Below are positions 16,268 through 25,200 of a stretch of 54,640 nucleotides of DNA, one piece after another. This DNA comes from Cryomorphaceae bacterium (GTDB taxonomy: Bacteria > Bacteroidota > Bacteroidia > Flavobacteriales > Schleiferiaceae): positions 1-54,640 of the forward strand of contig JAHEKP010000007.1 of the NCBI GenBank assembly GCA_024638285.1, written 5' to 3'. A program made the position numbers and the translations under genes. The notes beneath the pieces were generated by a model that was not told the origin of the DNA, searched no databases, and saw nothing but the letters and a program-made list of their open reading frames with translations. How positions within the stretch are numbered: the stretch's first letter is position 1; each line of letters starts with the position of its first letter.

Positions 16268-16603
16268 TTAAGCGTCTGAAGGCTTTTTACTAAGTAAAAG
16301 TAGGTCCTTAGCCACAACTTCTGTAAAGTACTTCTTTTGTCCTTCCGTGTCTTCATAGCTGCGCGTAACCAATCTGCCAGCGACCCCCACTTTATCACCT
16401 TTTTTTAGGTATTCATTCATGGTTTGCGCAAGTTTGCCCCAGGCCACTACGTTGTGCCAGTCGGTCATCGTCTTTTTTGTGCCTTCTGCATCTTTGTACA
16501 CCGTGTTCGTTGCCAGACTGAAAGTGGTACGGAGTGTGTTGTTGATTTGTTTAGATTCTGGAGCCATTCCTAGATTCCCAATTAATTGAACATGATTTTC
16601 CAT
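16268..16603 (-). CDS. ssb: Single-stranded DNA-binding protein (short form)
   Basis: From the chosen ATG (MENHVQLIGNLGMAPE) this is a 111-residue OB-fold protein. An in-frame ATG 57 nt upstream adds sequence with no family similarity. SSB hallmarks are LIGNLG, TTFSLATN, DWHNVVAWGKLAQ, YLKKGDKVGVAGRL and YEDTEGQKKYFTEVVA. It ends LLSKKPSDA, so it lacks the long linker and the acidic DDIPF-type tip that most SSBs use to recruit partner proteins. It may be a secondary SSB or the short type common in this phylum. An inverted repeat, AGATTA/TAATCT, lies in its leader. Confidence 0.9.
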   Translation of the reverse strand: MENHVQLIGNLGMAPESKQINNTLRTTFSLATNTVYKDAEGTKKTMTDWHNVVAWGKLAQTMNEYLKKGDKVGVAGRLVTRSYEDTEGQKKYFTEVVAKDLLLLSKKPSDA

Positions 16604-16617
16604 AACAATGGTTTTAA

Positions 16618-16636
16618 AGATTAGTCCAATTAATCT
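16618..16636. repeat. Inverted repeat upstream of ssb
   Basis: AGATTA (16618-16623) and TAATCT (16631-16636) are perfect inverted arms with a 7-nt spacer, lying about 15 bp upstream of the ssb start codon. It could be an operator; no other copy was noticed in the window. Confidence 0.35.
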
Positions 16637-16684
16637 GGTAACTGTACTCTGGAATCGCAAATAATGTGAAGAACTAAAGGTTAT

Positions 16685-17344
16685 CTACAACGGCTTTTTA
16701 ATGGTGTTTATAGTCGCGAATGCCGCGTTCACGTCTTTGTTGTGTACGATGAAGGTAGCTTCATTAGTGGTAGAGATAATTTCTTTGATGGGAACACCCG
16801 CTGATGCGATGTGCTTAAAGAAAAAATAATAGAGACCAATAACCTCTGAACTACTATCGGGTAAACGCAGTGTGATGGAGCTTAAATCCGTGGTTTGATC
16901 CAGTAATTTCTCACCGATCATGGCTCTTTCAAGCGCAAGCGAGTAATCCTCACTAACCACTACGGTGGTTTCTTCCATACCTCCAGTGAAGCTGTGAAAA
17001 CCACTTGGTAAATCTGTAGTATAGGTGATGAATTTCGCTTGTTTTGAAGGCAATGCAGGGGTTTTCTTATAGGTATAGGCTACAAGATTAGAACGAACAA
17101 TAATGTCGCCTAAAGTACCGATGAACTGTTGTAGTTTATGCTGCATTTTTAGCTGTAGACGTGGCTCACGTCTACGAATAGCCATCACCACAGCACTTTC
17201 ATTGATCTCTTTACCGGTAAGGTGTTCTATATCGTGCTTAATCAATCGGGCAAGCGAGCTAAGATTGATCAGGTCTTCTCCTAAAGCTTCTTCTATAAAG
17301 GGGCGTTTACGGAGGCATTCTTCCAGTGCTTCTCTTAAGTTCAT
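16685..17344 (-). CDS. Uncharacterised protein with C-terminal ACT-like region
   Basis: This 219-residue soluble protein is one I do not recognise as a named family. The first 70 residues are helical and basic (LREALEECLRKRPFIEEAL, AVVMAIRRREPRL), reminiscent of a DNA-binding or regulatory helical domain. The last 65 residues follow a beta-alpha-beta-beta-alpha-beta pattern (SSITLRLP, GLYYFFFKHIASAGVPIKEIIS, TNEATFIVHNKDVNAAFATI) typical of ACT domains, which bind amino acids and are found at the end of aspartate kinases. No kinase domain is present. It lies 81 bp upstream of ssb on the same strand. Confidence 0.6.
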   Translation of the reverse strand: MNLREALEECLRKRPFIEEALGEDLINLSSLARLIKHDIEHLTGKEINESAVVMAIRRREPRLQLKMQHKLQQFIGTLGDIIVRSNLVAYTYKKTPALPSKQAKFITYTTDLPSGFHSFTGGMEETTVVVSEDYSLALERAMIGEKLLDQTTDLSSITLRLPDSSSEVIGLYYFFFKHIASAGVPIKEIISTTNEATFIVHNKDVNAAFATINTIKKPL

Positions 17345-17417
17345 CTTTTGGTAGATTTGTTTACAAACATACGCTAATGTTATTTTTCAAACATATCTTT
17401 TGTGCATCACTTTATCG

Positions 17418-17425
17418 TAATTTTG
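17418..17425 (+). promoter_or_regulatory. -7 promoter box, 4 nt before the flavoprotein start
   Basis: TAATTTTG matches TAnnTTTG and ends 4 nt before the GTG at 17430. A TTG at 17400-17402, 15 nt upstream, could act as a -33 element. This predicts transcription starting at or beside the GTG. Confidence 0.55.
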
Positions 17426-17429
17426 GCTT

Positions 17430-18656
17430 GTGTCAGAACAGGTAATAATTATAGGAGGCGGTGCTGCGGGTTATTTCGCGGCCATAGCATGTGCAGAGGC
17501 GCAACCGGAAGCAAACATTGTTATTCTTGAAAAGGGAAAAGATGTTTTAGGGAAGGTGTTGATCTCTGGCGGCGGTCGTTGCAATGTGACCAACGCTTGT
17601 TTTGATCCGCGTGAATTGGTCACGCATTACCCGAGGGGTGAAAAAGAATTATTGGGGCCGTTTCATAAATTTCAACCGGGCGATACCATGGAGTGGTTCG
17701 CTGATCGAGGCGTAGAATTGAAAATTGAACCCGATAACCGCGTTTTTCCAGTTACAGATTCTTCTGCGACTATCGCTGATTGCCTCAAGGAGATAGCAGA
17801 TGCCACTGGAATTAAGGTACATACGAGTTCCGGTGTGAAGTCCTTTACTCAGCGTGAAGACGAGCGTTGGGAAGTACTTACCACGCACGGGCAAAGCTAT
17901 ATCGCGGACCAATTAATGATCGGAGCAGGATCCTCAAAAGCGGTTTGGGATAATCTTAAAAAATTGGGTCATAAAATAGTTGCGCCGGTTCCTTCGTTGT
18001 TCACTTTCAATAGTAAAGACGAGCGAATTAAAGGGTTGAGTGGTATTAGTTTGCCTAATGCAACCGTTCAAGTTGCCGCTTCTGATCTTGAGGCTTCAGG
18101 TCCTTTGCTGATCACTCATTGGGGGTTTTCTGGACCTGCCATCCTGCGTCTTAGCGCTTGGGGCGCCAGAGAGCTTAATGATCGTTTCTATCGTTTTCCT
18201 ATTATGATTAATTGGATAGGACGTGATGAAGAGGAGGTGCTTGCAGACTTCAATGATGAAAAGAAGCACAGTGGTAAAAAAAGAATTGGCAACCATGCAC
18301 ATTATGGCATTCCACTTCGTCTTTGGAAATCAATGGTAGCAGGGGCTGGTATAAAGAGTACAGCAACTTGGGGCGATCTCTCTGGAAAAGACCTGAAACA
18401 GTTAGCTTCTGAACTCTGTAGTGCCATATTCCAAATCTCTGGGAAGAGCACTTTTAAGGATGAATTTGTAACGGCAGGTGGGGTAGATCTTCGCGATGTA
18501 GACTTTAAGTCATTCAGTTCACGGGTTTGTTCGAACCTCTATTTTGCCGGCGAAATTCTAGACATCGATGGGATCACAGGGGGATTCAATTTTCAAGCTG
18601 CTTGGACCGGTGGTTTTCTCGCTGGAAATGCTATGGCGGGTTATCCGTTAGAGTAA
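17430..18656 (+). CDS. NAD(P)/FAD-dependent oxidoreductase, BaiN/HI0933 family
   Basis: This 408-residue flavoprotein starts at GTG, which places the dinucleotide-binding motif VIIIGGGAAGYFAAIACAE at the very N-terminus. LEKGKDVLGKVLISGGGRCNVTNAC (read as LEKGKDVLGK plus SGGGRCNVTNAC) is the family signature, and the C-terminal EILDIDGITGGFNFQAAW plus TGGFLAG is the second FAD-contact region. The physiological substrate of most members is unknown; BaiN itself acts on bile-acid intermediates, and I would not transfer that function. The gene overlaps the convergent HEAT-like gene by 9 bp. Confidence 0.9.
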   Translation: MSEQVIIIGGGAAGYFAAIACAEAQPEANIVILEKGKDVLGKVLISGGGRCNVTNACFDPRELVTHYPRGEKELLGPFHKFQPGDTMEWFADRGVELKIEPDNRVFPVTDSSATIADCLKEIADATGIKVHTSSGVKSFTQREDERWEVLTTHGQSYIADQLMIGAGSSKAVWDNLKKLGHKIVAPVPSLFTFNSKDERIKGLSGISLPNATVQVAASDLEASGPLLITHWGFSGPAILRLSAWGARELNDRFYRFPIMINWIGRDEEEVLADFNDEKKHSGKKRIGNHAHYGIPLRLWKSMVAGAGIKSTATWGDLSGKDLKQLASELCSAIFQISGKSTFKDEFVTAGGVDLRDVDFKSFSSRVCSNLYFAGEILDIDGITGGFNFQAAWTGGFLAGNAMAGYPLE

Positions 18657-19190
18657 GCCTTTTTTCATTAGGTCTTTTAGAATTTTACCACCACGGTTTT
18701 TCATGCCGGGTGTACCGTGTTCACATGCCATTTCTATGCTTTGCGCCAATTCTGATGCAAGTTCCGGGTACTTTTTTACCATTCTATGCACAATACTCAT
18801 TGCATATACTTTTGGGGCCGCGGCTTGATTGGGAGCGATAATGGTATTGAAACTAAAATCGAGCAATACGCCTTCGCGCTCATCGTGTCTAGGCAGTTGG
18901 TATTTTGAATAGTAGCGTAGAATGAATCGTGCCTCGGCGTCAGTCTTCATTTGGTCCAATTGGGCAATCATTTCCTGCTCCTTCTTGTAAAACAGTTCAG
19001 GTCTACGGTCGCTGATATGGTGCAGGATCCAACAGCCACGCATTCGTTCTTTTTTTGTGCCGTTAAATGCCTTTTTAATAATCGCATCTAGCGCTTGAGA
19101 ATTCTTTATTCCTGTCGCCACAAGAGGGGCGTAATGCCATTCTTTAGCGCTATCGATTTCATTTAAGGCATATTCTAAATCCACGTGCAA
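18648..19190 (-). CDS. HEAT-like helical repeat protein, function unknown
   Basis: This 180-residue, almost entirely helical protein consists of successive helix pairs (SQALDAIIKKAFNGTKKER, RGCWILHHISDRRPELF, PKVYAMSIVHRMVKKYPEL, PGMKNRGGKILKDLM) with the look of HEAT or ARM repeats. Similar small proteins in this phylum have been carried in databases under the name adenylosuccinate lyase, but none of that enzyme's catalytic motifs is present. The start is TTG at 19190 or, equally likely, GTG two codons inside (19184). Function unknown. It is divergent from the XRE-S24 repressor gene, and a perfect palindrome lies between them. Confidence 0.65.
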   Translation of the reverse strand: MHVDLEYALNEIDSAKEWHYAPLVATGIKNSQALDAIIKKAFNGTKKERMRGCWILHHISDRRPELFYKKEQEMIAQLDQMKTDAEARFILRYYSKYQLPRHDEREGVLLDFSFNTIIAPNQAAAPKVYAMSIVHRMVKKYPELASELAQSIEMACEHGTPGMKNRGGKILKDLMKKGLL

Positions 19191-19220
19191 AAAAAATTAG
19201 CAACAGTAATGATGAAAATA

Positions 19221-19232
19221 TTAGAATTCTAA
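19221..19232. promoter_or_regulatory. Perfect palindrome TTAGAATTCTAA, candidate repressor operator
   Basis: This 12-bp perfect palindrome lies in the 108-bp divergent region between the HEAT-like gene and the XRE-S24 repressor, 66 bp before the repressor start. Its position fits an autoregulatory operator of a dimeric XRE-type repressor. It is the only perfect palindrome of this length that I saw in this gap. Confidence 0.45.
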
Positions 19233-19298
19233 CTAAATTAGCATAGTCAAATAAGAAACGCTCCTTTGCTTTTCTTGACGTACTAAAGATACGGCCTT

Positions 19299-20081
19299 AT
19301 GAATTACGTAAAAAACAACCTTAAGTTCCTTCGCAAAAAGGAGGCGCTCACACAAGAGCAACTGGCTACTAAAATTGGTGTAAAACGCGCCATGATAGGT
19401 GCGTATGAAGAAGGTAGGGCAGAGCCTCGTCTACATACACTGCAGCATTTAGCTGCTTATTTCCAGGTACGCTTGGATGATTTTGTAAATAAGGATCTTT
19501 CCGGTTCGAGCAGTATTCCTAAAGCGGACATCAGTGGTGCTCAGTTACGCATCTTGCCTGTTGTAGTTGATGGTACAGACGAGAGAGAGCTGGGAACGCT
19601 GGTCCCTGTAAAAGCTTCAGCTGGATACCTCAGTGGCTATGGCGATGCTGATTATATTGGTGCATTACCTCGTTTTTCTATGCCGTTTCCTGAACTTCCT
19701 CAGGATCGTACCTACAGAGTTTTTCAAATTAGAGGGGAGAGCATGCTTCCTATCAAACCTGGATCTTACGTGATTACAGAATATATTCAAGATTGGAAAT
19801 CCATTCGTAATGACGAATGTCATGTTTTGATTACGAAAGACGAAGGTGTTGTTTACAAGCGTGTCATTAATAACCTCCACATCGGTGAATTAATGCTGAA
19901 ATCGGATAACCCACAGTTTGCACCTTACACTGTTCCTGTAGACCGCTTGGTAGAGGTTTGGAAAGCGGTTGGTTATACCAGCTTTGAACTTCCTGCAGCA
20001 GGTACAGGTCAGGAAATGTCGCAGCTCATGCACATGATGGCAGATCTCAAGAAAGAGATGAATCACCTGAAGGACAACTAA
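19299..20081 (+). CDS. XRE-S24 (CI/LexA-like) self-cleaving repressor
   Basis: This 260-residue protein has an N-terminal Cro/CI helix-turn-helix (residues 5-60, LRKKEALTQEQLATKIGVKR) and a C-terminal S24 peptidase domain. A candidate Ala108-Gly109 cleavage bond sits in KASAGYLSG, the nucleophile Ser148 in RGESMLP and the catalytic Lys187 in VVYKRV, so all parts of the LexA/CI self-cleavage machinery are present. The N-terminal domain is not the winged helix of classical LexA. It is followed, 102 bp later, by dinB, SRAP and dnaE genes, so it very probably controls this DNA-damage cassette. The C-terminal 20 residues are Met- and Lys-rich. Confidence 0.88.
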   Translation: MNYVKNNLKFLRKKEALTQEQLATKIGVKRAMIGAYEEGRAEPRLHTLQHLAAYFQVRLDDFVNKDLSGSSSIPKADISGAQLRILPVVVDGTDERELGTLVPVKASAGYLSGYGDADYIGALPRFSMPFPELPQDRTYRVFQIRGESMLPIKPGSYVITEYIQDWKSIRNDECHVLITKDEGVVYKRVINNLHIGELMLKSDNPQFAPYTVPVDRLVEVWKAVGYTSFELPAAGTGQEMSQLMHMMADLKKEMNHLKDN

Positions 20082-20114
20082 TTAACACGTAAAAATAATG
20101 TCATCCATTGTGTT

Positions 20115-20140
20115 TTTGAGCGGCCTTAGAGCCGCTCGAA
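20115..20140. repeat. Strong hairpin between repressor and dinB
   Basis: GAGCGGC (20118-20124) and GCCGCTC (20131-20137) form a 7-bp G/C-rich stem with a 6-nt loop, extendable to 10 bp by TTT/GAA. No U-tract follows, so it is not a standard terminator. It could separate or attenuate transcription between the repressor and the polymerase genes. Confidence 0.5.
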
Positions 20141-20156
20141 GTGCCTGTGTTGGGTC

Positions 20157-20170
20157 TTTACTTAACTAAA
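20157..20170. promoter_or_regulatory. Imperfect palindrome before dinB
   Basis: TTTACTTAACTAAA is palindromic at 12 of 14 positions and lies 13 bp before the dinB ATG, where a repressor would block transcription. It does not obviously match the TTAGAATTCTAA palindrome upstream of the repressor. Confidence 0.3.
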
Positions 20171-20183
20171 TACCGCTGAATTC

Positions 20184-21395
20184 ATGGATCGCTCCATCTT
20201 ACATATGGACCTTGATACGTTCTTCGTTTCCGTTGAACGCTTGATGGATAGCCGCTTAAACGGTAAGCCTATACTCATTGGTGGTACTGGTGATCGTGGA
20301 GTAGTTGCGGCTTGTAGTTATGAGACTAGGAAGTTTGGAGTTCATTCTGCCATGCCCATGCGCATGGCTCGTTCCCTATGTCCTGAAGCCATTATCATTA
20401 GGGGGAATTCAGCAAACTATAGTAAATTCTCCAACTTAGTTACGGATGTTATTAAAGAGGACGTACCGGTTTATGAGAAAACATCGGTAGACGAGTTTTA
20501 TGTTGATCTCACAGGTATGGATCGCTTCTTTGGGAACTTCAAATTTGCCAGTGAACTAAGAGACCGTGTCATTCAGGAAACAGGATTGCCCATTAGTTTT
20601 GGTTTATCCTTAAATAAGACGGTTAGTAAGGTCGCTACAGGTGAAGCGAAGCCTAACAATAAGATTTTCGTTCAAAAAGGGTTGGAGCGTCCATTTCTAG
20701 CACCTTTATCAGTTCGTAAGATTCCCATGGTGGGAGAGAAGACCTACCAGACTCTTCGAAATTTAGGGGTACGGCGTATTCAAACGTTGCAAGAAATGCC
20801 ATTGGAGATGATGCAAAGTGTCATGGGTAAGCACGGTGCCGTGATTTGGCATAAGGCTCAGGGCGTTGATCAAAGCCCGGTTGTCCCATACCAAGAGCGT
20901 AAGAGTATTTCAACAGAGCGCACTTTTGCTAAGGACACTATAGATGTGGTCAAACTTGAAGGAATTATCGTTGCTATGACGGAAAATCTAGCCTATCAGT
21001 TACGTAGAGGCGATAAGTTAACTTCTTGCATTACCGTTAAAATTAGATACTCAGATTTCAATACGCATACGCTTCAGGCACGTATACCGTATACTGCAGC
21101 AGACCATCTTCTTATTCCTAAAGTCAAGGAGCTGTTCCAAAAACTCTTTGAGCGTAGATTACTAGTTCGTTTGGTAGGTGTTCGCTTCTCTCATCTAGTA
21201 GGTGGGGGGTATCAGATGAATTTGTTTGAAGAGCGTGAGGAGCTCAGTAAACTCTACAGCGCTATGGATCATATACGACAACGATTTGGTGACCGTTCTG
21301 TATTACGCGCCGTTTCTCTAGGAGCCAAAACCATAGGAAGAACAAATCCATTTAATGGTGAGCCACCGCCACTTTTAGCAAACAGACATCAGTAA
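20184..21395 (+). CDS. dinB: Y-family translesion DNA polymerase (Pol IV type)
   Basis: This 403-residue polymerase has metal-binding Asp9 and Asp11 in HMDLDTFF, the SVDEFYVD acidic motif near 100, the ETRKFGVHSAMP segment and the GLSLNKTVSKVATGEAKP palm/thumb region, followed by the helix-hairpin-helix and little-finger domains. A clamp-binding motif, QMNLFEE, is present near 353. It would bypass DNA lesions with low fidelity. The active site is intact, unlike the inactive ImuB proteins of comparable cassettes in other phyla. It lies between the XRE-S24 repressor and the SRAP gene, 24 bp from the latter. Confidence 0.94.
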   Translation: MDRSILHMDLDTFFVSVERLMDSRLNGKPILIGGTGDRGVVAACSYETRKFGVHSAMPMRMARSLCPEAIIIRGNSANYSKFSNLVTDVIKEDVPVYEKTSVDEFYVDLTGMDRFFGNFKFASELRDRVIQETGLPISFGLSLNKTVSKVATGEAKPNNKIFVQKGLERPFLAPLSVRKIPMVGEKTYQTLRNLGVRRIQTLQEMPLEMMQSVMGKHGAVIWHKAQGVDQSPVVPYQERKSISTERTFAKDTIDVVKLEGIIVAMTENLAYQLRRGDKLTSCITVKIRYSDFNTHTLQARIPYTAADHLLIPKVKELFQKLFERRLLVRLVGVRFSHLVGGGYQMNLFEEREELSKLYSAMDHIRQRFGDRSVLRAVSLGAKTIGRTNPFNGEPPPLLANRHQ

Positions 21396-21419
21396 ACGTA
21401 GACAAGCAAAGAGGAGAAT

Positions 21420-22229
21420 ATGTGTGGTAGATATGTAGCTATTAGTAAAGTAAAGGCCGTGGAGAAGCGGTTCAGTGCGCTCGTAGAGCGTCCAGAACTC
21501 TTTACGCCGAATACTAATATTGGTATAGGAACATTAGCACCTGTGATTACACAGGAACATTCAGACCGTATAAAGCATTACCAGTTTGGGTTTACTCCGT
21601 ATTGGGCAAAGAAACCATTTTACCTTTTTAATGCCCGTTCAGAAGGAGATCACAACAAGGAAAACAACCCTACTTATCGTGGTGCAAAAGGCATTACAGT
21701 AAAGCCTGCCTTCCGACAAAGTATTCGTTCTAAACGTTGTCTTGTGCTGGCAGATGGATTTATAGAAGGGCCACAAAAGGAGCGTTTGTCAAAACCTTAT
21801 GTCGTCTACAAAAGAGATGGAGCTCCTTTCGCTTTCGCGGGATTGTACGACACCTGGGTAAATCCAGATACAGGGGAGATGGTCGATAGTTTTGCTATTA
21901 TAACAACGGTGAGCAATAAGATCACAGCTGCCATAGATCACCATCGGTCACCAGTCATTCTTAATGAAGAAGATGAGTCTATCTGGTTAGACCCTACGAC
22001 ACCATTAGCAGAGGTAACGGATTTGCTATTTCCATATCCTGCTGAAGAACTTAATGCGTACCCAATATCAGCTGCAATCAAAAATCCTAGGAGTAATGGA
22101 CCGGAATTACTCAAGCCCATGGGGCAACGTTTGGTTACGGAATACGACTATGAAATTCATACTCACCTTGGCCTGCAAGGAATGGGGATGACTCAAGCAC
22201 GTCAGCGCAAGCTGGATCTAGGTTTCTAG
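21420..22229 (+). CDS. SRAP/HMCES-family protein (YedK-like abasic-site crosslinker)
   Basis: This 269-residue protein has a catalytic Cys2 directly after the initiator Met (MCGRYVA). Also visible are FNARSEGD, RCLVLADGFIEGP, the strand FAFAGLYDTW and the conserved His in DHHRSPVIL. Proteins of this family form a covalent thiazolidine link to abasic sites in single-stranded DNA, shielding them during replication. The start is fixed by the need for Cys at position 2 and is preceded by an unusually good Shine-Dalgarno-like GAGGAG. It sits in the dinB-dnaE cassette, as expected for a damage-tolerance factor. Confidence 0.93.
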   Translation: MCGRYVAISKVKAVEKRFSALVERPELFTPNTNIGIGTLAPVITQEHSDRIKHYQFGFTPYWAKKPFYLFNARSEGDHNKENNPTYRGAKGITVKPAFRQSIRSKRCLVLADGFIEGPQKERLSKPYVVYKRDGAPFAFAGLYDTWVNPDTGEMVDSFAIITTVSNKITAAIDHHRSPVILNEEDESIWLDPTTPLAEVTDLLFPYPAEELNAYPISAAIKNPRSNGPELLKPMGQRLVTEYDYEIHTHLGLQGMGMTQARQRKLDLGF

Positions 22230-22250
22230 AAACTATAAAAAACAGAAGAG

Positions 22251-25200
22251 ATGCTAGTGAACTCGCACAGTTATTACAGCTTGCGTTACGGGGTACTTTC
22301 GCCCAAAGAGTGGCTGGCTTTCTTCGAAAGCCAGCCATGGCCCGCGATGGCCATCACTGATATTAATAACACTTCGGCATGCATGACCGTGCTCTATCTT
22401 TTGCGCAATCACGCTAAAAAGCGTGCGGTCATCGGAGTAGATTTCAGAAATGGAATAAAGCCCTGTTATGTGGCATTGGCTAAAAATTGGGAAGGTTTTT
22501 GTCAAATCAATGATCACCTATCAGAACACCTTCATCGAAAGCAGCGTTTTTCATCGCGCGCGCCGGTCGCAGCACTTAAAGACGCCTGGATCATTTACCC
22601 CTTAGAAAGTCTTCCACCTGACGCACCACTAGCATCAAACGAACTTATAGGAGTAGGAGCTGAGCAGTTGCGCTTCTTACACCTTTCACCGCATGCTCAT
22701 CGTCAGCACAAACTCATTGCGATGCCTACGGCAACTTTTAGGGGAAAACGAGACCACAATGCACATCGCTTACTGCGTGCTATTGATGAAAACAGCTTAC
22801 TGAGTAAACTCTCAAAGGACAAACAAGCGAAAGAAGACGATCGGTATCTATCTAACGATGAATTACGGAGTGCCTATGTTGAAGTACCGTACTTACTACG
22901 CCAGGCGCAGCAGGTGCTGGAGGATTGTAATGTCGTGTTGCCTGGCGAAGCCTCACTGAATTTACAGACCTACACCGGCTCAAAACAGAAAGATTTACGA
23001 CTGCTTAAGAAATTGGCTTACGACGGTATACTTTACCGCTATCCAACGGTAGACTTTAAAGTAAAAGAGCGTATTGAGAAGGAATTGGAACTGATTGAAA
23101 AGAAGAATTTTGTATCCTACTTTCTGATCAATTGGGATATTGTCAATTATGCTCAAAAGCGCGGCTATTTCTATGTTGGACGTGGGAGTGGAGCCAATAG
23201 TATTGTCGCTTATTTGTTGAAAATCACCGATGTAGATCCCATTGAATTGGACTTATATTTTGAACGTTTCATCAATCTGTACCGGACATCTCCTCCAGAT
23301 TTTGATCTCGATTTTTCGTGGCGCGATCGAGACGATATCACCCAATACATCTTTAAACGTTTTCCGCACACTGCGCTATTAGCTACCTACAATACGTTTC
23401 AATACCGTGCGGTAGTTCGTGAACTAGGAAAGGTGTTTGGTTTGCCTAAACATGAGATTGATAAACTGAGTAGGGGGAAATTTAACAGTAATGAATTGGA
23501 CCAACTGGGACATCTGGTGTTGCGCTATAGCACTTACATTCAGGGATTTCCAAGTCATTTAAGCATCCATGCTGGAGGAATTTTGATTGCTGAGAAGAGC
23601 ATTCATTATCAAACGGGTACTTTTTTACCGCCTAAGGGGTTTCCTACTACTCAGTTTGATATGGTTGTGGCGGAAGATATAGGACTTCATAAATTCGATA
23701 TTCTTAGTCAGCGCGGACTTTCGAAGATTCAAGATGCACTGCACATTGTCCGTAAGAATAAGCCAGAGGATACACTCTTAGACATCCGGAACCTACAAGC
23801 TTTCAAGCAGGATGAGAAAATCAAATCTATTTTGCGCGACGGTAGGGCCATGGGCTGTTTTTATGTAGAATCGCCTGCGATGCGCATGTTGCTTAAGAAA
23901 TTAAAGGTGGATACGTACCTTGGTTTGGTTGCCGCAAGCTCCATTATCCGGCCAGGGGTTAGCAACAGCGGGATGATGCGTGAATACATATTGCGCTTTA
24001 CAGACCCGGAACGTCGCCAAGACGCACATCCAGTATTGCTCGATATCATGCCAGATACGTTCGGGGTAATGGTGTATCAAGAGGATGTGATTAAAGTGGC
24101 TCATTATTTCGCCGGTTTGTCTTTGGGTGAAGCCGATGTATTACGCCGCGGTATGTCTGGGAAATTTCGTTCAAGGGATGAGTTTAAACGTGTTGAAAAC
24201 CAATACTTTGAAAACTGTAAAGACCGTGGGTATAGTTTAGAATTAGCACAAGATATTTGGCGTCAAATAGAAAGTTTTGCAGGCTATGCTTTTGCTAAGG
24301 GACACAGTGCTTCGTATGCTGTAGAGAGTTATCAAAGTCTCTATTTAAAGGCACATTACCCATTAGAGTATATGGTGGCTGTCATTAATAACTTCGGCGG
24401 TTTTTACAGTACGGAGTTTTATGTACACGAGGCCAGAAAGCTTGGCGGTACAGTAGCAGCTCCTTGTGTACAGCAGGGCGATTACCCCACGGTCATTCAC
24501 GGAACAACAATCTATCTGGGTTTTGTTTTGTTGCACGGCTTAGATGAAACCGTAGGAGTGACCATAGGTCGTGAAAGACAGGAGGGAGGCCCCTTTAGTA
24601 ATCTTACAGACTTTATAGATCGCGTGCCCATCGGTATTGAACAATTATCACTGCTGATCAGAATAGATGCCTTTAGGTTTACAGGCATAGCCAAACAAAC
24701 ATTATTGTGGGAAGCGCATCACATGTTAAAGGGCTATAAACATTCGGTTGCAGCCGCCTCAGTACCCAGTTTATTTAAGGGAACGGTCAGTTCGCACGAT
24801 TATAAAGTGCCACTGCTGGAGCAGTCTGCGTTAGAACAGGCTTTTGATGAAATAGAATTATTAGGATTTTCATTAGCAGATCCGTTTTTATTAGCAGATG
24901 AACCTATGGATCAGGGAACGACAGCTGCAGAGCTACCTGATAAACTGGGACATTTCGTCATCGCGTACGGTTATCTAGTTACGGTAAAGGATACGAAGAC
25001 GCAAAAAGGGGACCGTATGAATTTTGCTACGTATGTAGATCAGAATGGAGATTTCCTGGATAGTGTTCATTTTCCAAACATTGCCGCTCAATTTCCATTC
25101 CGTGGTAAAGGACTCTATAAAGTTCAAGGTCGTGTTGTTGAGGAATTTGGTTTTTACAGCATTGAAGCTTCAGCTTTGTATAAGCTGGCTGTTATTCCGG

